DNA of 46,154 bases from Streptomyces smyrnaeus (GTDB lineage: Bacteria > Actinomycetota > Actinomycetes > Streptomycetales > Streptomycetaceae): positions 1 through 46,154 of the forward strand of contig NZ_JAFFZM010000038.1 in NCBI RefSeq assembly GCF_017676345.1, read 5' to 3'. Below, piece after piece: positions 1 to 8,968 of the stretch; the first letter of the stretch is position 1, and every line of letters begins with the position of its first letter. Made by a program: the position numbers and the translations under genes. Below the pieces are notes generated by a model. The model saw nothing but the letters and a program-made list of their open reading frames with translations. It did not search any database and was not told the origin of the DNA.

Positions 1-1724
1 ACCTCGTACGGCTGGACGACGATGAAGTTGCCGGGCGCACCGCGGAACTGGAGGTTCACGGTCTCCCCGCTGTGCCCCGGGTAGGCGTTGCGGTGCAGTC
101 GCACCTGGCTGGTGACGATGACCTGCGCCGCCGCCGACCACGCCACCACCGACTGGGCGTCGGCGAACGTGGTGGGGGTGACGGGGAGGACGACAGGGGT
201 TCCCTGCGTCTTGACCACCACGGTGCCGGTACCGGTGAACTGCATCGTGAACAGCGCGCCACCGGGGATGCCGTGGCCCTCGATCCGGCGGACCTCGTGC
301 TGCAGCGACTCGTCGAAGGCGAGCACGTTGTCGGCCGAGACACAGATCGCGTCGCCCTGCAGTTCCACCGGGTGGACGTGCGCCGCGTTCTCGGCGAAGA
401 ACACCTGGCCGCGGCCGCTGCAGCGCATCAGCTGCATCTCCTGGCCGGTGGCGTTGCCGACCACACGGCCGGTGAACCCGGCGCCCTTGTAGGAGAAGTC
501 GACCTTCCCCTGGTAGAGCACCATGCTGCCCTGCTTGGCGAGCACCGGCTGGCCGTCGACGCCGATGTCCGCACGGACGAGGGAGGGATTCTGCAGCGTC
601 CAGCGCTGGCCGGTCGGCAGCTCGTGGTACTTCTGCAGCACCGCGCCCATGCCCGCCGCCGGGCCCTGTGGAATCTGCGGGGCGGCGTAGCCGCCGCCCG
701 GCGCCTGCTGGGCGAACGGATTGGAGAGCTGCTGCCCACCGGGGGGTCCGGGGGGTCCGGGCGGCCCGGGCTGCTGGGGCTGGGGCGGCTGGTGCTGCTG
801 GTATTGCTGCGGCGGCTGTGGGGCCTGGGGCGGCTGGACGGGGCCGGTCATGGTGGGCGCCCCATGGACGTCCGGCGCCACCGGCTGGGGCTGCGGCTGC
901 GGTTGCTGGGGCGTGTACGGCTGCTGCGGCATCTGCGGTTGCTGCGGCACCTGGGGCTGTTGGGCCACCTGCGGCTGCGGGGCCGGAGCCTGCGGGGCCG
1001 GAGCCTGCGGGGCCGGGGCTTGCGGAGCCGGAGCCGGGGCAGGCGCCGGGGCGGGAGCCGGGGGCTGAGCCGCCTGGGGCTCCGGCGCGGGAGCCGGCGG
1101 AGGGGCGAAGCCGGGCGCGGGCTGCTGCGGCGGCGCGCCCCCTCCCGGTGGCGCGAAACCGGGCGCTGCCTGCGGTTCGGGCGGCTGCTCCTCCTCCAGC
1201 ACCTCGCCGCCGAAGTGCTTCAGCAGCGCGTCCAGCCCACCGTCGAAGCCCTGTCCGATCGCGGCGAACCGCCAGACGCCGTTCTTCCGGTAGATGTCCC
1301 CCAGCATCACGGCGCGCTCGGTGGAGAACTCCGAGCCGTCGAAGGGATAGCGGGCCACCTCCTCGCCGCCCGCCACCAGTCGGATGTAACCGGGCCCGAC
1401 CTGCGACATCTGGCCCGCTCCGTCGATCGTCGCGGTGAACGACAGCCGCTGCACCTGCTGCGGGATGCGCTCCAGCGTCACCCGGAAGGACTCGGTGTCC
1501 CCGGCCTGCGCCCCGAGGAGTTGCAGGGACTCCTCCGGCGACTTGGGCTGGTTGAAGAAGATGAAATAGCGATCGTCGGAGAGCCGTTCCTGCTCGTCCA
1601 GCCCGAAACAGCTGATGTCGAAGGAGAGTCCGGCTCCGGCGATCTGTACGCCCACGTACAGATCCGTGCCCGCCGTCAGATCACTGATCTTGGCCTTGTG
1701 GCCGCGTTGCAATTCCCTGGGCAT
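1..1724 (-). CDS. TerD-domain / AIM24-domain fusion protein (3' end outside window)
   Basis: Reading the minus strand from the ATG at 1724, the frame stays open to the left edge (574 codons), so the C-terminus is missing. Residues about 1-165 form a TerD/stress-protein domain (starts MPRELQRGHK; contains SFDISCFGLDEQ and FDGSEFSTERAVMLGDIYRK). Residues about 170-345 are a Pro/Gln/Ala-rich linker with PQAPA and QQPQ repeats, probably disordered. Residues from about 346 match the AIM24 (mitochondrial biogenesis/TerB-like) fold, with the YKGAGFTGRVVGNATGQEMQL region. TerD proteins are calcium-binding and linked to tellurite and envelope stress and to development in Streptomyces; AIM24-like proteins often sit in ter gene clusters. 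A role in membrane-associated stress is inferred. Large open frames on the opposite strand here are shadows. Confidence 0.85.
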   Translation of the reverse strand, partial: MPRELQRGHKAKISDLTAGTDLYVGVQIAGAGLSFDISCFGLDEQERLSDDRYFIFFNQPKSPEESLQLLGAQAGDTESFRVTLERIPQQVQRLSFTATIDGAGQMSQVGPGYIRLVAGGEEVARYPFDGSEFSTERAVMLGDIYRKNGVWRFAAIGQGFDGGLDALLKHFGGEVLEEEQPPEPQAAPGFAPPGGGAPPQQPAPGFAPPPAPAPEPQAAQPPAPAPAPAPAPAPQAPAPQAPAPQAPAPQPQVAQQPQVPQQPQMPQQPYTPQQPQPQPQPVAPDVHGAPTMTGPVQPPQAPQPPQQYQQHQPPQPQQPGPPGPPGPPGGQQLSNPFAQQAPGGGYAAPQIPQGPAAGMGAVLQKYHELPTGQRWTLQNPSLVRADIGVDGQPVLAKQGSMVLYQGKVDFSYKGAGFTGRVVGNATGQEMQLMRCSGRGQVFFAENAAHVHPVELQGDAICVSADNVLAFDESLQHEVRRIEGHGIPGGALFTMQFTGTGTVVVKTQGTPVVLPVTPTTFADAQSVVAWSAAAQVIVTSQVRLHRNAYPGHSGETVNLQFRGAPGNFIVVQPYE

Positions 1725-2254
1725 ACGTAACGACCGTCCCCCATCCCGTGCGGTGCGTGCTTCGACCATGCGGCCTGCGTTCGGCCGTTCCACCACCGCG
1801 GTGCGGTCGCGGGACGGCTCCCACAGGCTAATGGGTACCTACGACCGTGGGACCAGGAGTGTTCCCCGGCGCTCTGTACGGACTCCGCGCATGCTGCCCG
1901 GTGCCCGCGCCGGGGTGACCGCCCACCCGCGGGGCGAGCCGGAAGACCGCGTATCCGCGTATCCGCGTAACGGTGCGGCACAGGCTGGACACACCGGCCC
2001 GGCCGCCCTGTCGTGAGGGGGCGGTTACAGGGGGAGATGCCGAGCCACAGGCATTGTGGGTATCGCCACAAAGGCCGCAATCGATCTTTTCGGGATGGCA
2101 CTCTGCAGGAAAGCGGTCCTTGAGGCGAGGTGTTCGATTGCCTCGGACCCCACTCCTCCCGGCGCCTTCGACCGGGAGATCCAGCTGCGGCGGACAGGGG
2201 TCGCCGCACCCCCCACCCCGTGCCCGTACGACACCCGGGAGCAGGCGACCGCCC
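1725..2254. other. Divergent intergenic region, terD-AIM24 / MMPL
   Basis: About 530 bases with no convincing gene; open frames on both strands have atypical composition and no family signature. It must hold the promoters of both divergent genes. The only clear structure is an 8-base unit, CCGCGTAT, tandemly repeated three times at 1947-1970 (third copy CCGCGTAA). No unambiguous -35/-10 pair was recognised. Confidence 0.6.
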
Positions 2255-4558
2255 GTGACCGCACTTGCCCGTTGGTGCCTGAGGCGCCGCCTTATCGTTC
2301 TGCTGCTCTGGCTCGCCGCGCTCGGCGGCGCCGTGACGGCCTCGTCACTCATCGGCAGCTCCTACTCCGACGACTACGGCGCCCAGGGCACCGAGTCGGG
2401 CCAGGCGGCGCAGCGCCTGGAGAGCGCCTTCCCCGACCGGGCCGGCGGCAGTGACACGATCGTGTGGCAGACGGACGGGACGACCGTGCGCGCCACCGCC
2501 GTCCAGGAGCGGATGGCCGAGACGCTGCGCGAGGTCGAGCAGCTGCCCGGCGTCGCCTCCGTCCAGTCCCCCTACAGCCCGCAGGGCGAGGGACAGATCA
2601 GCGAGGACGAGCACACGGCCTACGCCGATCTGACCTTCGACAAGCCCACCGACGAGCTCGGCAAGGAGAAGGTCCAGCGCGTCGTGGCGACCATCCAGGA
2701 CGCTTCCGACGCGGACATCGGTCTGCAGGCCGAGGCGGGCGGTTCCGGCGTGGCGGCGGCCGAGGCCCCCAAGGCGCACCTGGCCGAGGCCATCGGGCTG
2801 GCGGCGGCCGCCGTCGTCCTCTTCCTCGCCTTCGGCTCGCTCGCCGCGACCGCTCTGCCGCTGATCACGGCGGTCGTCGCGGTCGGCACGGCGGCGGCCG
2901 GCATCGGACTGCTCAGCCAGGTGATGACCGTGGCGGAGTTCGCGCCGATGCTGGGCATGCTCATCGGGCTGGGCGTCGGTATCGACTACGCGCTGTTCAT
3001 CGTCACCCGGCACAGACGGGGGCTGCGGGCCGGGCTGCCGGTGGTCGAGGCCGCGCGCCGCGCGGTGACGGTCTCCGGACGCGCGGTGGTCTTCGCGGGG
3101 GCCACGGTCTGCATCGCGCTGCTGGGTATGTTCATCCTGCGGCTCGACTTCCTCAACGGAGTGGCGATCGCCGCCTGTCTCACCGTCCTGCTCAGCGTGG
3201 CCGCTTCCATCACGCTGCTGCCCGCCCTGCTGGGCTTCATCGGGATGCGGGCGCTCAGCCGCCGTGAGCGGCGACAGCTGACCGAGCACGGTCCGCGCCC
3301 CGACCGGCCCACGGGCTTCGCCATGCGCTGGTCGGCCTTCGTGGAGCGGCATCCCAGGCTGCTGGGTGCGGTCGCCGCGGTACTGATGGCCGTGCTCGCG
3401 CTGCCCGCCCTCGGGCTGCACCTGGGCACCTCCGACCAGGGCAACGACCCGGCAGCCAGCACCACCCGCCAGGCCTACGACATGCTCGCGGACGGTTTCG
3501 GGCCGGGCACCAACGGCCCGCTGACGCTGGTGGGCGAGTTGGACGGGGCCGGCGACAAGCTGGCCTTCGACCACCTGCGGGGCGAGATCCGGGACACCCC
3601 GGGTGTCGCCCAGGTCAGCGGCCCCGAGTTCAACGGCAGCGGCGACACGGGTGTGATCACCGTCGTGCCCGACAGCTCCCCGCAGTCCCGTTCGACCTCG
3701 GATCTGGTGGACCGGCTCCGCAGCGACGTGCTGCCGCAGGCCGAGGAGGGCTCGACCATGGAGGTCCTGGTCGGCGGGACGACCGCGGGCCACGACGACT
3801 TCGCCGACATCATCGTCGGCAAGCTGCCGCTCTTCGCCGGTGTGGTCATCGGGCTCGGCTGTCTGCTGCTTCTGCTGGCGTTCCGCAGCATCGGCATCCC
3901 GGTCAAGGCCGCGGTCATGAACATCGCGGCCGTCGCCGCCGCCTTCGGAGTCGTGGTCGCCGTCTTCCAGTGGGGCTGGGGCAGCGAGCTGCTCGGTCTG
4001 GGCAGCGCGGGGCCCATCGAGCCCTTCCTGCCGGTCATCATGATCTCGGTGCTCTTCGGGCTGTCCATGGACTATCAGGTCTTCCTGGTCAGCCGGATGT
4101 ACGAGGAATGGCGGCTGACCGGTGACAACAGACGCGCCGTGCGGGTGGGCCTCTCGGAGACCAGCCGTGTGATCAACTCTGCGGCGGTCATCATGATCTC
4201 CGTCTTCGGTGGCTTCGTGCTCAGCGGTGACCGGCTCATCGCCATGTTCGGCATCGCCCTGGCGGCTGCTGTGGCGCTGGACGCGTTCGTGCTGCGTACG
4301 CTGCTGGTGCCGGCCCTGATGCACATGCTGGGCGGCGCCAACTGGTGGCTGCCGCAGTGGCTGGATCGACGGCTGCCGCGCCTGAGCATCGAGCCGGACA
4401 CCAGCGGCCATGAGGACGGCGACGCCGAGGCCCCGGCGAGCGTGGACGTACCGCTGGTGGGACAGCGCGCCGGGTCTCTCATCGGTCTCTCAGAAACCGC
4501 CCCTACGGTGACCGCCCATGGCTACCGAAAGCACGAAGACCACGCAGACCACGACTGA
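2255..4558 (+). CDS. MMPL-family (RND superfamily) transporter
   Basis: Encodes 767 residues from the GTG at 2255 (VTALARWCLRRR), preceded by GGGAG about 15 bases upstream. Longer in-frame starts add about 94 low-complexity residues and are unlikely. The layout is that of MmpL exporters: TM1 near residues 13-32, an extracytoplasmic loop, a block of five TM segments, a cytosolic loop, TM7 and a second loop, then five more TM segments. Each TM block carries the family Asp-Tyr proton-relay motif: GVGIDYALF (Asp about 244) and GLSMDYQVF (Asp about 606). Members move lipids or other hydrophobic compounds to the envelope using the proton gradient. Substrate unknown. The last 41 bases overlap the next gene, suggesting translational coupling. 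Confidence 0.92.
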   Translation: MTALARWCLRRRLIVLLLWLAALGGAVTASSLIGSSYSDDYGAQGTESGQAAQRLESAFPDRAGGSDTIVWQTDGTTVRATAVQERMAETLREVEQLPGVASVQSPYSPQGEGQISEDEHTAYADLTFDKPTDELGKEKVQRVVATIQDASDADIGLQAEAGGSGVAAAEAPKAHLAEAIGLAAAAVVLFLAFGSLAATALPLITAVVAVGTAAAGIGLLSQVMTVAEFAPMLGMLIGLGVGIDYALFIVTRHRRGLRAGLPVVEAARRAVTVSGRAVVFAGATVCIALLGMFILRLDFLNGVAIAACLTVLLSVAASITLLPALLGFIGMRALSRRERRQLTEHGPRPDRPTGFAMRWSAFVERHPRLLGAVAAVLMAVLALPALGLHLGTSDQGNDPAASTTRQAYDMLADGFGPGTNGPLTLVGELDGAGDKLAFDHLRGEIRDTPGVAQVSGPEFNGSGDTGVITVVPDSSPQSRSTSDLVDRLRSDVLPQAEEGSTMEVLVGGTTAGHDDFADIIVGKLPLFAGVVIGLGCLLLLLAFRSIGIPVKAAVMNIAAVAAAFGVVVAVFQWGWGSELLGLGSAGPIEPFLPVIMISVLFGLSMDYQVFLVSRMYEEWRLTGDNRRAVRVGLSETSRVINSAAVIMISVFGGFVLSGDRLIAMFGIALAAAVALDAFVLRTLLVPALMHMLGGANWWLPQWLDRRLPRLSIEPDTSGHEDGDAEAPASVDVPLVGQRAGSLIGLSETAPTVTAHGYRKHEDHADHD

Positions 4559-5186
4559 GAAGTCCCCCGCCGACGAGCCGGCCGACGAGGCGGTCGCGGC
4601 GGAGGAGACACCTGCCCGACCGGCCGACGGCCTGCGCGGCAAGGAAGCCGCCGACGCCCACGCCGACAACGCCGACGCCGACAATGCCGCCGACGCCGAT
4701 GACAACGCCGACGACTCCTATGACGGCGACGGCGACGACGAGGCCGGACTCGACGCCCAGGGCCGGGCGGCAGGCCGGCGCAGTGACTGGGCGGGCGGCG
4801 CCTTCGCCGTCGTCAGCGCCGGTCTCGGCCTGGCCTCGCTGACCGGCACCTCCTTCAGCGAGATGCTGCGCGAGCGCAAGAGCCTCCTCGGGCAGATCAA
4901 GAGCAACGCCCAGGGCTCCGGCGGCTCGGCGGCCGACCAGGTCAACGCTCTGTACGGCGCACCCTGGCACACGGCCGCCGTGGTCAACGGGATCTTCGCC
5001 GTCCTCGCGCTCGTGGTGGGCGGTCTGCTGCTGGCGACGCTCAGCGGCCGTCCCGAGGCGCGCGGCTGGGTCAAGGCGGTCGCGCTGGGCGGAGTGGTGC
5101 TCGGCCTGATCGGCCTCGTCGTCGCGGGCGGCATGTACTTCGACCTGTTCGCTGCGCAGCCCGAGGTGCCCTCGGCCGGCCAGTGA
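4518..5186 (+). CDS. Three-TM membrane protein with acidic Asp/Ala-rich N-terminus
   Basis: Encodes 222 residues from the ATG at 4518 (MATESTKTTQ), inside the 3' end of the MMPL gene in another frame. Residues about 1-80 are highly acidic low-complexity sequence built from ADN/DAD repeats. Three hydrophobic segments follow: WAGGAFAVVSAGLGLASL (about 92-110), VVNGIFAVLALVVGGLLL (about 155-175) and ALGGVVLGLIGLVVAGGMYF (about 192-212). No enzyme or transporter family was recognised. The overlap with the MMPL gene implies co-expression and possibly a partner or assembly role for that exporter, which is inference. The coding frame is supported by GC3 and by the clear TM pattern. Confidence 0.75.
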   Translation: MATESTKTTQTTTEKSPADEPADEAVAAEETPARPADGLRGKEAADAHADNADADNAADADDNADDSYDGDGDDEAGLDAQGRAAGRRSDWAGGAFAVVSAGLGLASLTGTSFSEMLRERKSLLGQIKSNAQGSGGSAADQVNALYGAPWHTAAVVNGIFAVLALVVGGLLLATLSGRPEARGWVKAVALGGVVLGLIGLVVAGGMYFDLFAAQPEVPSAGQ

Positions 5187-5356
5187 GGGCGGGCGAGGGT
5201 ACCTACGCGCCCTGCCCGGTGGTCTAGGGCCGGCAGCGGGCCGGCCTAAGGCTCCCGGGCCGCCAGGACGGGGCAGTTGCCCGATGTGCCGGGACCTCCT
5301 CAGGAAGCAGTGTGGGAGTACGCCATTCCGCACCACTCCCCGAGGGGGCCACCGTC

Positions 5357-5548
5357 ATGTTGTACGACCTCAGCAACAGCCGGCACCACTACCGCATGGA
5401 CGACCTGCGCCGCGAGGCGGAGCACGAGCGGCTGGTCCGTATGGCCAGGGCCGCCCGCCGGGAGCAGCGGGGCACCGCTCGCTCCTGGTTCCGCCGCGGT
5501 CGCCGCGGCCGGGACGAGAACGGACCGGTGTGGGTCCGGGCGGCATGA
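5357..5548 (+). CDS. Small basic protein of unknown function
   Basis: A 63-residue frame starting MLYDLSNSRHHYRMDDLRRE, with a purine-rich ribosome-binding site (CGAGGGGG) about 9 bases before the ATG at 5357; an upstream in-frame ATG at 5312 lacks a good site. The centre and C-terminus are very rich in Arg (ARAARREQRG, FRRGRRGRDE), with an amphipathic look and no signal peptide or TM segment. I recognise no family. Similar short Arg-rich proteins are frequent in Streptomyces and may bind nucleic acid or membranes, but nothing here proves that. It lies just ahead of the LAL regulator on the same strand. Confidence 0.55.
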   Translation: MLYDLSNSRHHYRMDDLRREAEHERLVRMARAARREQRGTARSWFRRGRRGRDENGPVWVRAA

Positions 5549-5621
5549 GCGCGGCCGTCCGCACCGCCGGCAGGCGTTCGCCCGCAGACAAGACAGGTGC
5601 CCTGGGCCGGTGCCGGATGCC

Positions 5622-8600
5622 ATGCTGAGCGACGTGCCCCTGCAAACCACAGTCAGCCCCGTCTTCGTCGGCCGCACCGCCGAACTCGCCGCGCTCACCG
5701 AGGCCCTCGCCGTAGCGGACAACGGCGCGCCCCAGGCGCTGCTCCTCGGTGGCGAGGCGGGTGTGGGCAAGACGCGGCTCCTGGAGGAGTTCCTGGCCCG
5801 GGCCCGCGCGTCCGGCGGTGTCACCACCCTCGGCGGCTGTCTCGAACTGGGCGCCGACGGCCTCCCCTTCGCGCCCTTCACCACGGCGCTGCGCGGTCTG
5901 CGCAGCGCCGTGCCGCCCGCCGCGCTGGCAGCCGCCGCGGAGGGCCGGGAAGCCGAACTGGCCCGGCTGCTGCCGGACCTGGCGGTGCCGGGGCCGACGG
6001 CGCCGCTGCGCGAGGAGCACGACGACGGCGCCGACGGCGGACGTGCCCGGCTGTTCGAGGCGACCGCCCAGCTGCTGGAACGGCTGGCCGCCGACCGCAC
6101 TCTGGTCGTCGCCCTCGAAGATCTGCAGTGGGCCGACCGCTCCACCCGCGAACTGCTCGGCTACCTCTTCCGCTCCGTACGCGCCTGCCGGCTGGTGCTG
6201 CTGGCCACCTACCGCACCGACGACATCCACCGCCGCCACCCGCTGCGCCCCTTCCTCGCCGAGCAGGACCGGCTGCGTACCGTCCTGCGTTTGGACCTGC
6301 CCCGGCTCACCCGGGCAGAGGTGCGCGACCAGATCACCGGTATCAACGGCACCGAGCCCGCGAGTGAACTCGCCGCGGAGATCTTCCGCCGCTCCGAGGG
6401 CATCCCCTTCTTCGTCGAGGAGCTGACCGCCACCGAGGCCGCCTGCGCGATCAGCGACTCGCTGCGCGACCTGCTGCTCGTCCGCCTCGAAGCGCTGCCC
6501 GAGCCGGCGCAGCGCGTGGTGCGGCTAGCAGCGGGCGGGGGATCGACCGTCGAGCACCCCCTGCTGGCCGCTGTCGCCGGGCTGGGCGAGGACGCGCTGC
6601 TGGAGGCCCTGCGCTCGGCGGTCGGGGCCAATGTGCTGCGCCCGACCGAGGACGGCTCCGGCTATCTGTTCCGGCACGCCCTGCTGCGCGAGGCGGTACG
6701 GGAGGACCTGCTCCCCGGCGAGCTGGCCGGGATCAGCCGCCGCTACGCCGAGGCGCTGGAGGCGGACCCGTCGCTGGTGCGGGCCGAGGAGCGGCTGGCG
6801 CGCCTGGCGCACTACTGGCACCGCAGCCGGGACGCGGCCCGGGCGCTGCCCGCCGCGCTCTCCGCCTCGGTCGCGGCCCGGCACCGGCACGCGTACGCCG
6901 AGGAGCACCAGCTGCTGGAGCGGGTCATCGAGTTGTGGGACGAGGTGCCCGAGGAGGCCAGGGCCGCGCTGCCGGCGCTGCGCGTCCCGCGGACGTTCCC
7001 GGCCGCTCGGGCGGGGGACGGTACCCAGCCCTTCACCCGGCCGCCGTCCTTCGTCGAGGTGCTGGCCGAGGCGGTCGTCGCCGCCCGGATCAGCGGTGAT
7101 GTGGCGCGTGCCAAGGTGCTCGCCCGCCGTGCGCTGGCCCGGTTGGACGAGGCGAAGGACCCGCTGACCGCCGCCTGGTTCCAGCTGAAGCGGGGGCTGC
7201 TGCTGGAGGAGATGGGCAAGGGCGACGGATGGGAGCAGATCGCCAAGGCCCAGGAGCTGGTCCGCGGGCTTCCGCCGTCGGCCGTGCACGCGGAAGTGCT
7301 CTCCAGCGCCGCGAGCTGGGGCATGGTCCACCGTCCCGGCCGGGAGGCGCTGGCCACGGCCGTGCGCGCGGTAGAGCTGGCCCGGGTCGTCGGTGCGACC
7401 GCCATCGAACTGGAGGCCAGGGTCACCCTCGGCACCCTGCTCGCCGAATCCGGCGATCTGGAGGAAGGCCTGGCCGAGCTGGCCCGGGCGCGGGACGAGG
7501 CGGGCGAGGCGGGGGTCACCTCCGTGATGACCTGCGCCGCCATCAACATCGCCGTCGAACTGGAGGCGGTGGGCCGCTCGGCGCAGGCGGCCGAGGAGGC
7601 GGCCCGCGCGGCCCGCGTCGCCCAGGAGCGCGGGCGCCCCAACTCCTATGCGGGAGCCCTCGCCGGACAGGCCGAGGCACTGCTGTCGACGGGGGAGTGG
7701 GAGCGGGCGGCCGAACTCCTCGACCGGGCCAGGGACGCGGCGCGCGTCGCCGACGTACGCGCCTGGGTCGCGCTGCTGCAGGCCCGGCTGGCCCGTGACC
7801 GCGGGGACCTGCCGGGGCTGGAGACCGCCGTGGCGGAAGCGGTGGCCACCATGGGCTCCTCCCCGGCCAACGAGCCGCAGAAGGTGGTAGCGCTGCGGTA
7901 CTTCACCATGGTGCTGGCGGCCGAGCGCGGCGAACTGGACACCGCACGCGCCGAGCTGGCCTCGGCACTGCGGGAGGGCTTCCCGCCGGGCGCCCACCCG
8001 CACGCCTGGGCCCTGCTGTACGCCGCCGCGTCCTGGGAGGCGGAGCTGCGCGGTCTGCCGGACGCGGAGCGGGGGCGGGGCCCGGTGCTGGCCGAAGTGC
8101 GCCGCGCCGCCCGGCAGCTGCCCCGGCCCGCACCGGTGTGGGAGGGCTACGCGCTGCTGCTGGAGGCCGAGCTGAAGCGGGCGGAGGGGCGGAACGAGCC
8201 GCAGCCGTGGGAGGCCGCGGCGCTGGCCCTGGAACCGGTGGGCCGGCCTCTTCCGCTGGCCCGCGCCCGGCTGCGCTGGGCCGAGGCGCTGCTGGAGGGC
8301 GGGGGCACATCGCATGAGGGCTCCCCGCGCCCGGAGGAGCTGCTGCGGCAGGTCCACTCGGTCGCCGAACGGCTGGGTGCCGCGCCGCTGCGGACCGAGG
8401 CGGAACAGCTCGCGGTACGCGCACGGATCACGCTGGGCCGCGGGGGAGCGGCGGAGGACGACCGGGCGCGGCCGACGGCGCCCGTGCCCGCCGACCCCGC
8501 CGAGTCGTTCGGTCTCACCCGGCGCGAGCGCGGCGTGCTGGAGCTCGTCGCCGAGGGGCGCAGCAACCGGCAGATAGCCGAACAGCTGCACATCGCGCCG

Positions 8601-8816
8601 AAGACGGCGAGCGTGCACGTCTCCAACATCCTCGCCAAGCTGGGAGTGGCGACGCGCGGTGAGGCGGCGGCGATGGCCTTCCGGCTGCGGCTGGTCGGCG
8701 CGAGCGGGCTCAGCGCCCCGGGGGCGCCGAGCGCCGCTCGGGCCGCGGCGGCTCCGGCTCCGGGCGCGGCCCGGGGCACAGCGCCGGCTCGGTCCGCTGC
8801 CCGGGTGGACGGATGA
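5622..8816 (+). CDS. LAL-type LuxR family regulator with AAA ATPase domain
   Basis: Encodes 1064 residues from the ATG at 5622 (MLSDVPLQTTVSPVFVGRTAEL); the preceding in-frame sequence is low-complexity. An N-terminal AAA_16 ATPase has Walker A GGEAGVGKT (Lys about 50) and a Walker B-like VVALEDLQWADRSTR, the usual LWWAD-type motif of this family. The middle is alpha-helical and Ala/Glu/Leu-rich with TPR-like repeats (about 440-930). The C-terminus (about 963-1030) is a LuxR/GerE helix-turn-helix: LTRRERGVLELVAEGRSNRQ followed by IAEQL and VHVSNILAKLGV. Such large regulators activate secondary-metabolite or sugar-utilisation genes; no biosynthetic cluster is adjacent, so the target is unknown. 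Its 3' end overlaps the convergent gene at 8710-8958. Confidence 0.92.
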   Translation: MLSDVPLQTTVSPVFVGRTAELAALTEALAVADNGAPQALLLGGEAGVGKTRLLEEFLARARASGGVTTLGGCLELGADGLPFAPFTTALRGLRSAVPPAALAAAAEGREAELARLLPDLAVPGPTAPLREEHDDGADGGRARLFEATAQLLERLAADRTLVVALEDLQWADRSTRELLGYLFRSVRACRLVLLATYRTDDIHRRHPLRPFLAEQDRLRTVLRLDLPRLTRAEVRDQITGINGTEPASELAAEIFRRSEGIPFFVEELTATEAACAISDSLRDLLLVRLEALPEPAQRVVRLAAGGGSTVEHPLLAAVAGLGEDALLEALRSAVGANVLRPTEDGSGYLFRHALLREAVREDLLPGELAGISRRYAEALEADPSLVRAEERLARLAHYWHRSRDAARALPAALSASVAARHRHAYAEEHQLLERVIELWDEVPEEARAALPALRVPRTFPAARAGDGTQPFTRPPSFVEVLAEAVVAARISGDVARAKVLARRALARLDEAKDPLTAAWFQLKRGLLLEEMGKGDGWEQIAKAQELVRGLPPSAVHAEVLSSAASWGMVHRPGREALATAVRAVELARVVGATAIELEARVTLGTLLAESGDLEEGLAELARARDEAGEAGVTSVMTCAAINIAVELEAVGRSAQAAEEAARAARVAQERGRPNSYAGALAGQAEALLSTGEWERAAELLDRARDAARVADVRAWVALLQARLARDRGDLPGLETAVAEAVATMGSSPANEPQKVVALRYFTMVLAAERGELDTARAELASALREGFPPGAHPHAWALLYAAASWEAELRGLPDAERGRGPVLAEVRRAARQLPRPAPVWEGYALLLEAELKRAEGRNEPQPWEAAALALEPVGRPLPLARARLRWAEALLEGGGTSHEGSPRPEELLRQVHSVAERLGAAPLRTEAEQLAVRARITLGRGGAAEDDRARPTAPVPADPAESFGLTRRERGVLELVAEGRSNRQIAEQLHIAPKTASVHVSNILAKLGVATRGEAAAMAFRLRLVGASGLSAPGAPSAARAAAAPAPGAARGTAPARSAARVDG

Positions 8817-8958
8817 GCACCTGGCCGGAGGTCAGGTCGATCGGCCCCTTGCCGGGGTCGTTGCTGCCCTCCTGCACCCGGGTGTGCTCCAGCCGCCGCT
8901 GCTCGTCGTCCGCGTGTTTGCTGTTCGGCGAGAACAGCTCCTCGATCAGGTTGAACAT
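8710..8958 (-). CDS. Small DUF6191-like protein
   Basis: An 82-residue frame from ATG 8958 (MFNLIEELFSPNSKHADDEQ). The first 55 residues, with ELFSPNSKHADDEQRRLEHT and DPGKGPIDLTSG, look like a short actinobacterial family that I know as DUF6191 (from memory). The last 25 residues are Pro/Arg-rich and overlap the 3' end of the LAL regulator by 107 bases on the other strand, so that tail is probably unconserved. The start lies 10 bases after the stop of the sorbosone dehydrogenase gene on the same strand, so the two are likely cotranscribed. Function unknown; cytoplasmic by composition. Confidence 0.72.
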   Translation of the reverse strand: MFNLIEELFSPNSKHADDEQRRLEHTRVQEGSNDPGKGPIDLTSGQVLIRPPGQRTEPALCPGPRPEPEPPRPERRSAPPGR

Positions 8959-8968
8959 CCGACCACCC

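Noticed and set aside
72..1730. A 552-codon plus-strand frame opposite the TerD-AIM24 gene
   Set aside because: Leu/Arg/Gly repeats are the complement of the Pro/Gln-rich linker; no family signature.
2130..2160. Possible tRNA, from a GTTCGATT-like T-loop
   Set aside because: The flanking bases do not form a proper 5-base T-stem, and no acceptor or anticodon arm could be folded around it.
2345..4411. A 688-codon minus-strand frame opposite the MMPL gene
   Set aside because: Composition is Gln/His/Arg-rich without any domain; the plus strand encodes clear TM and Asp-Tyr motifs.
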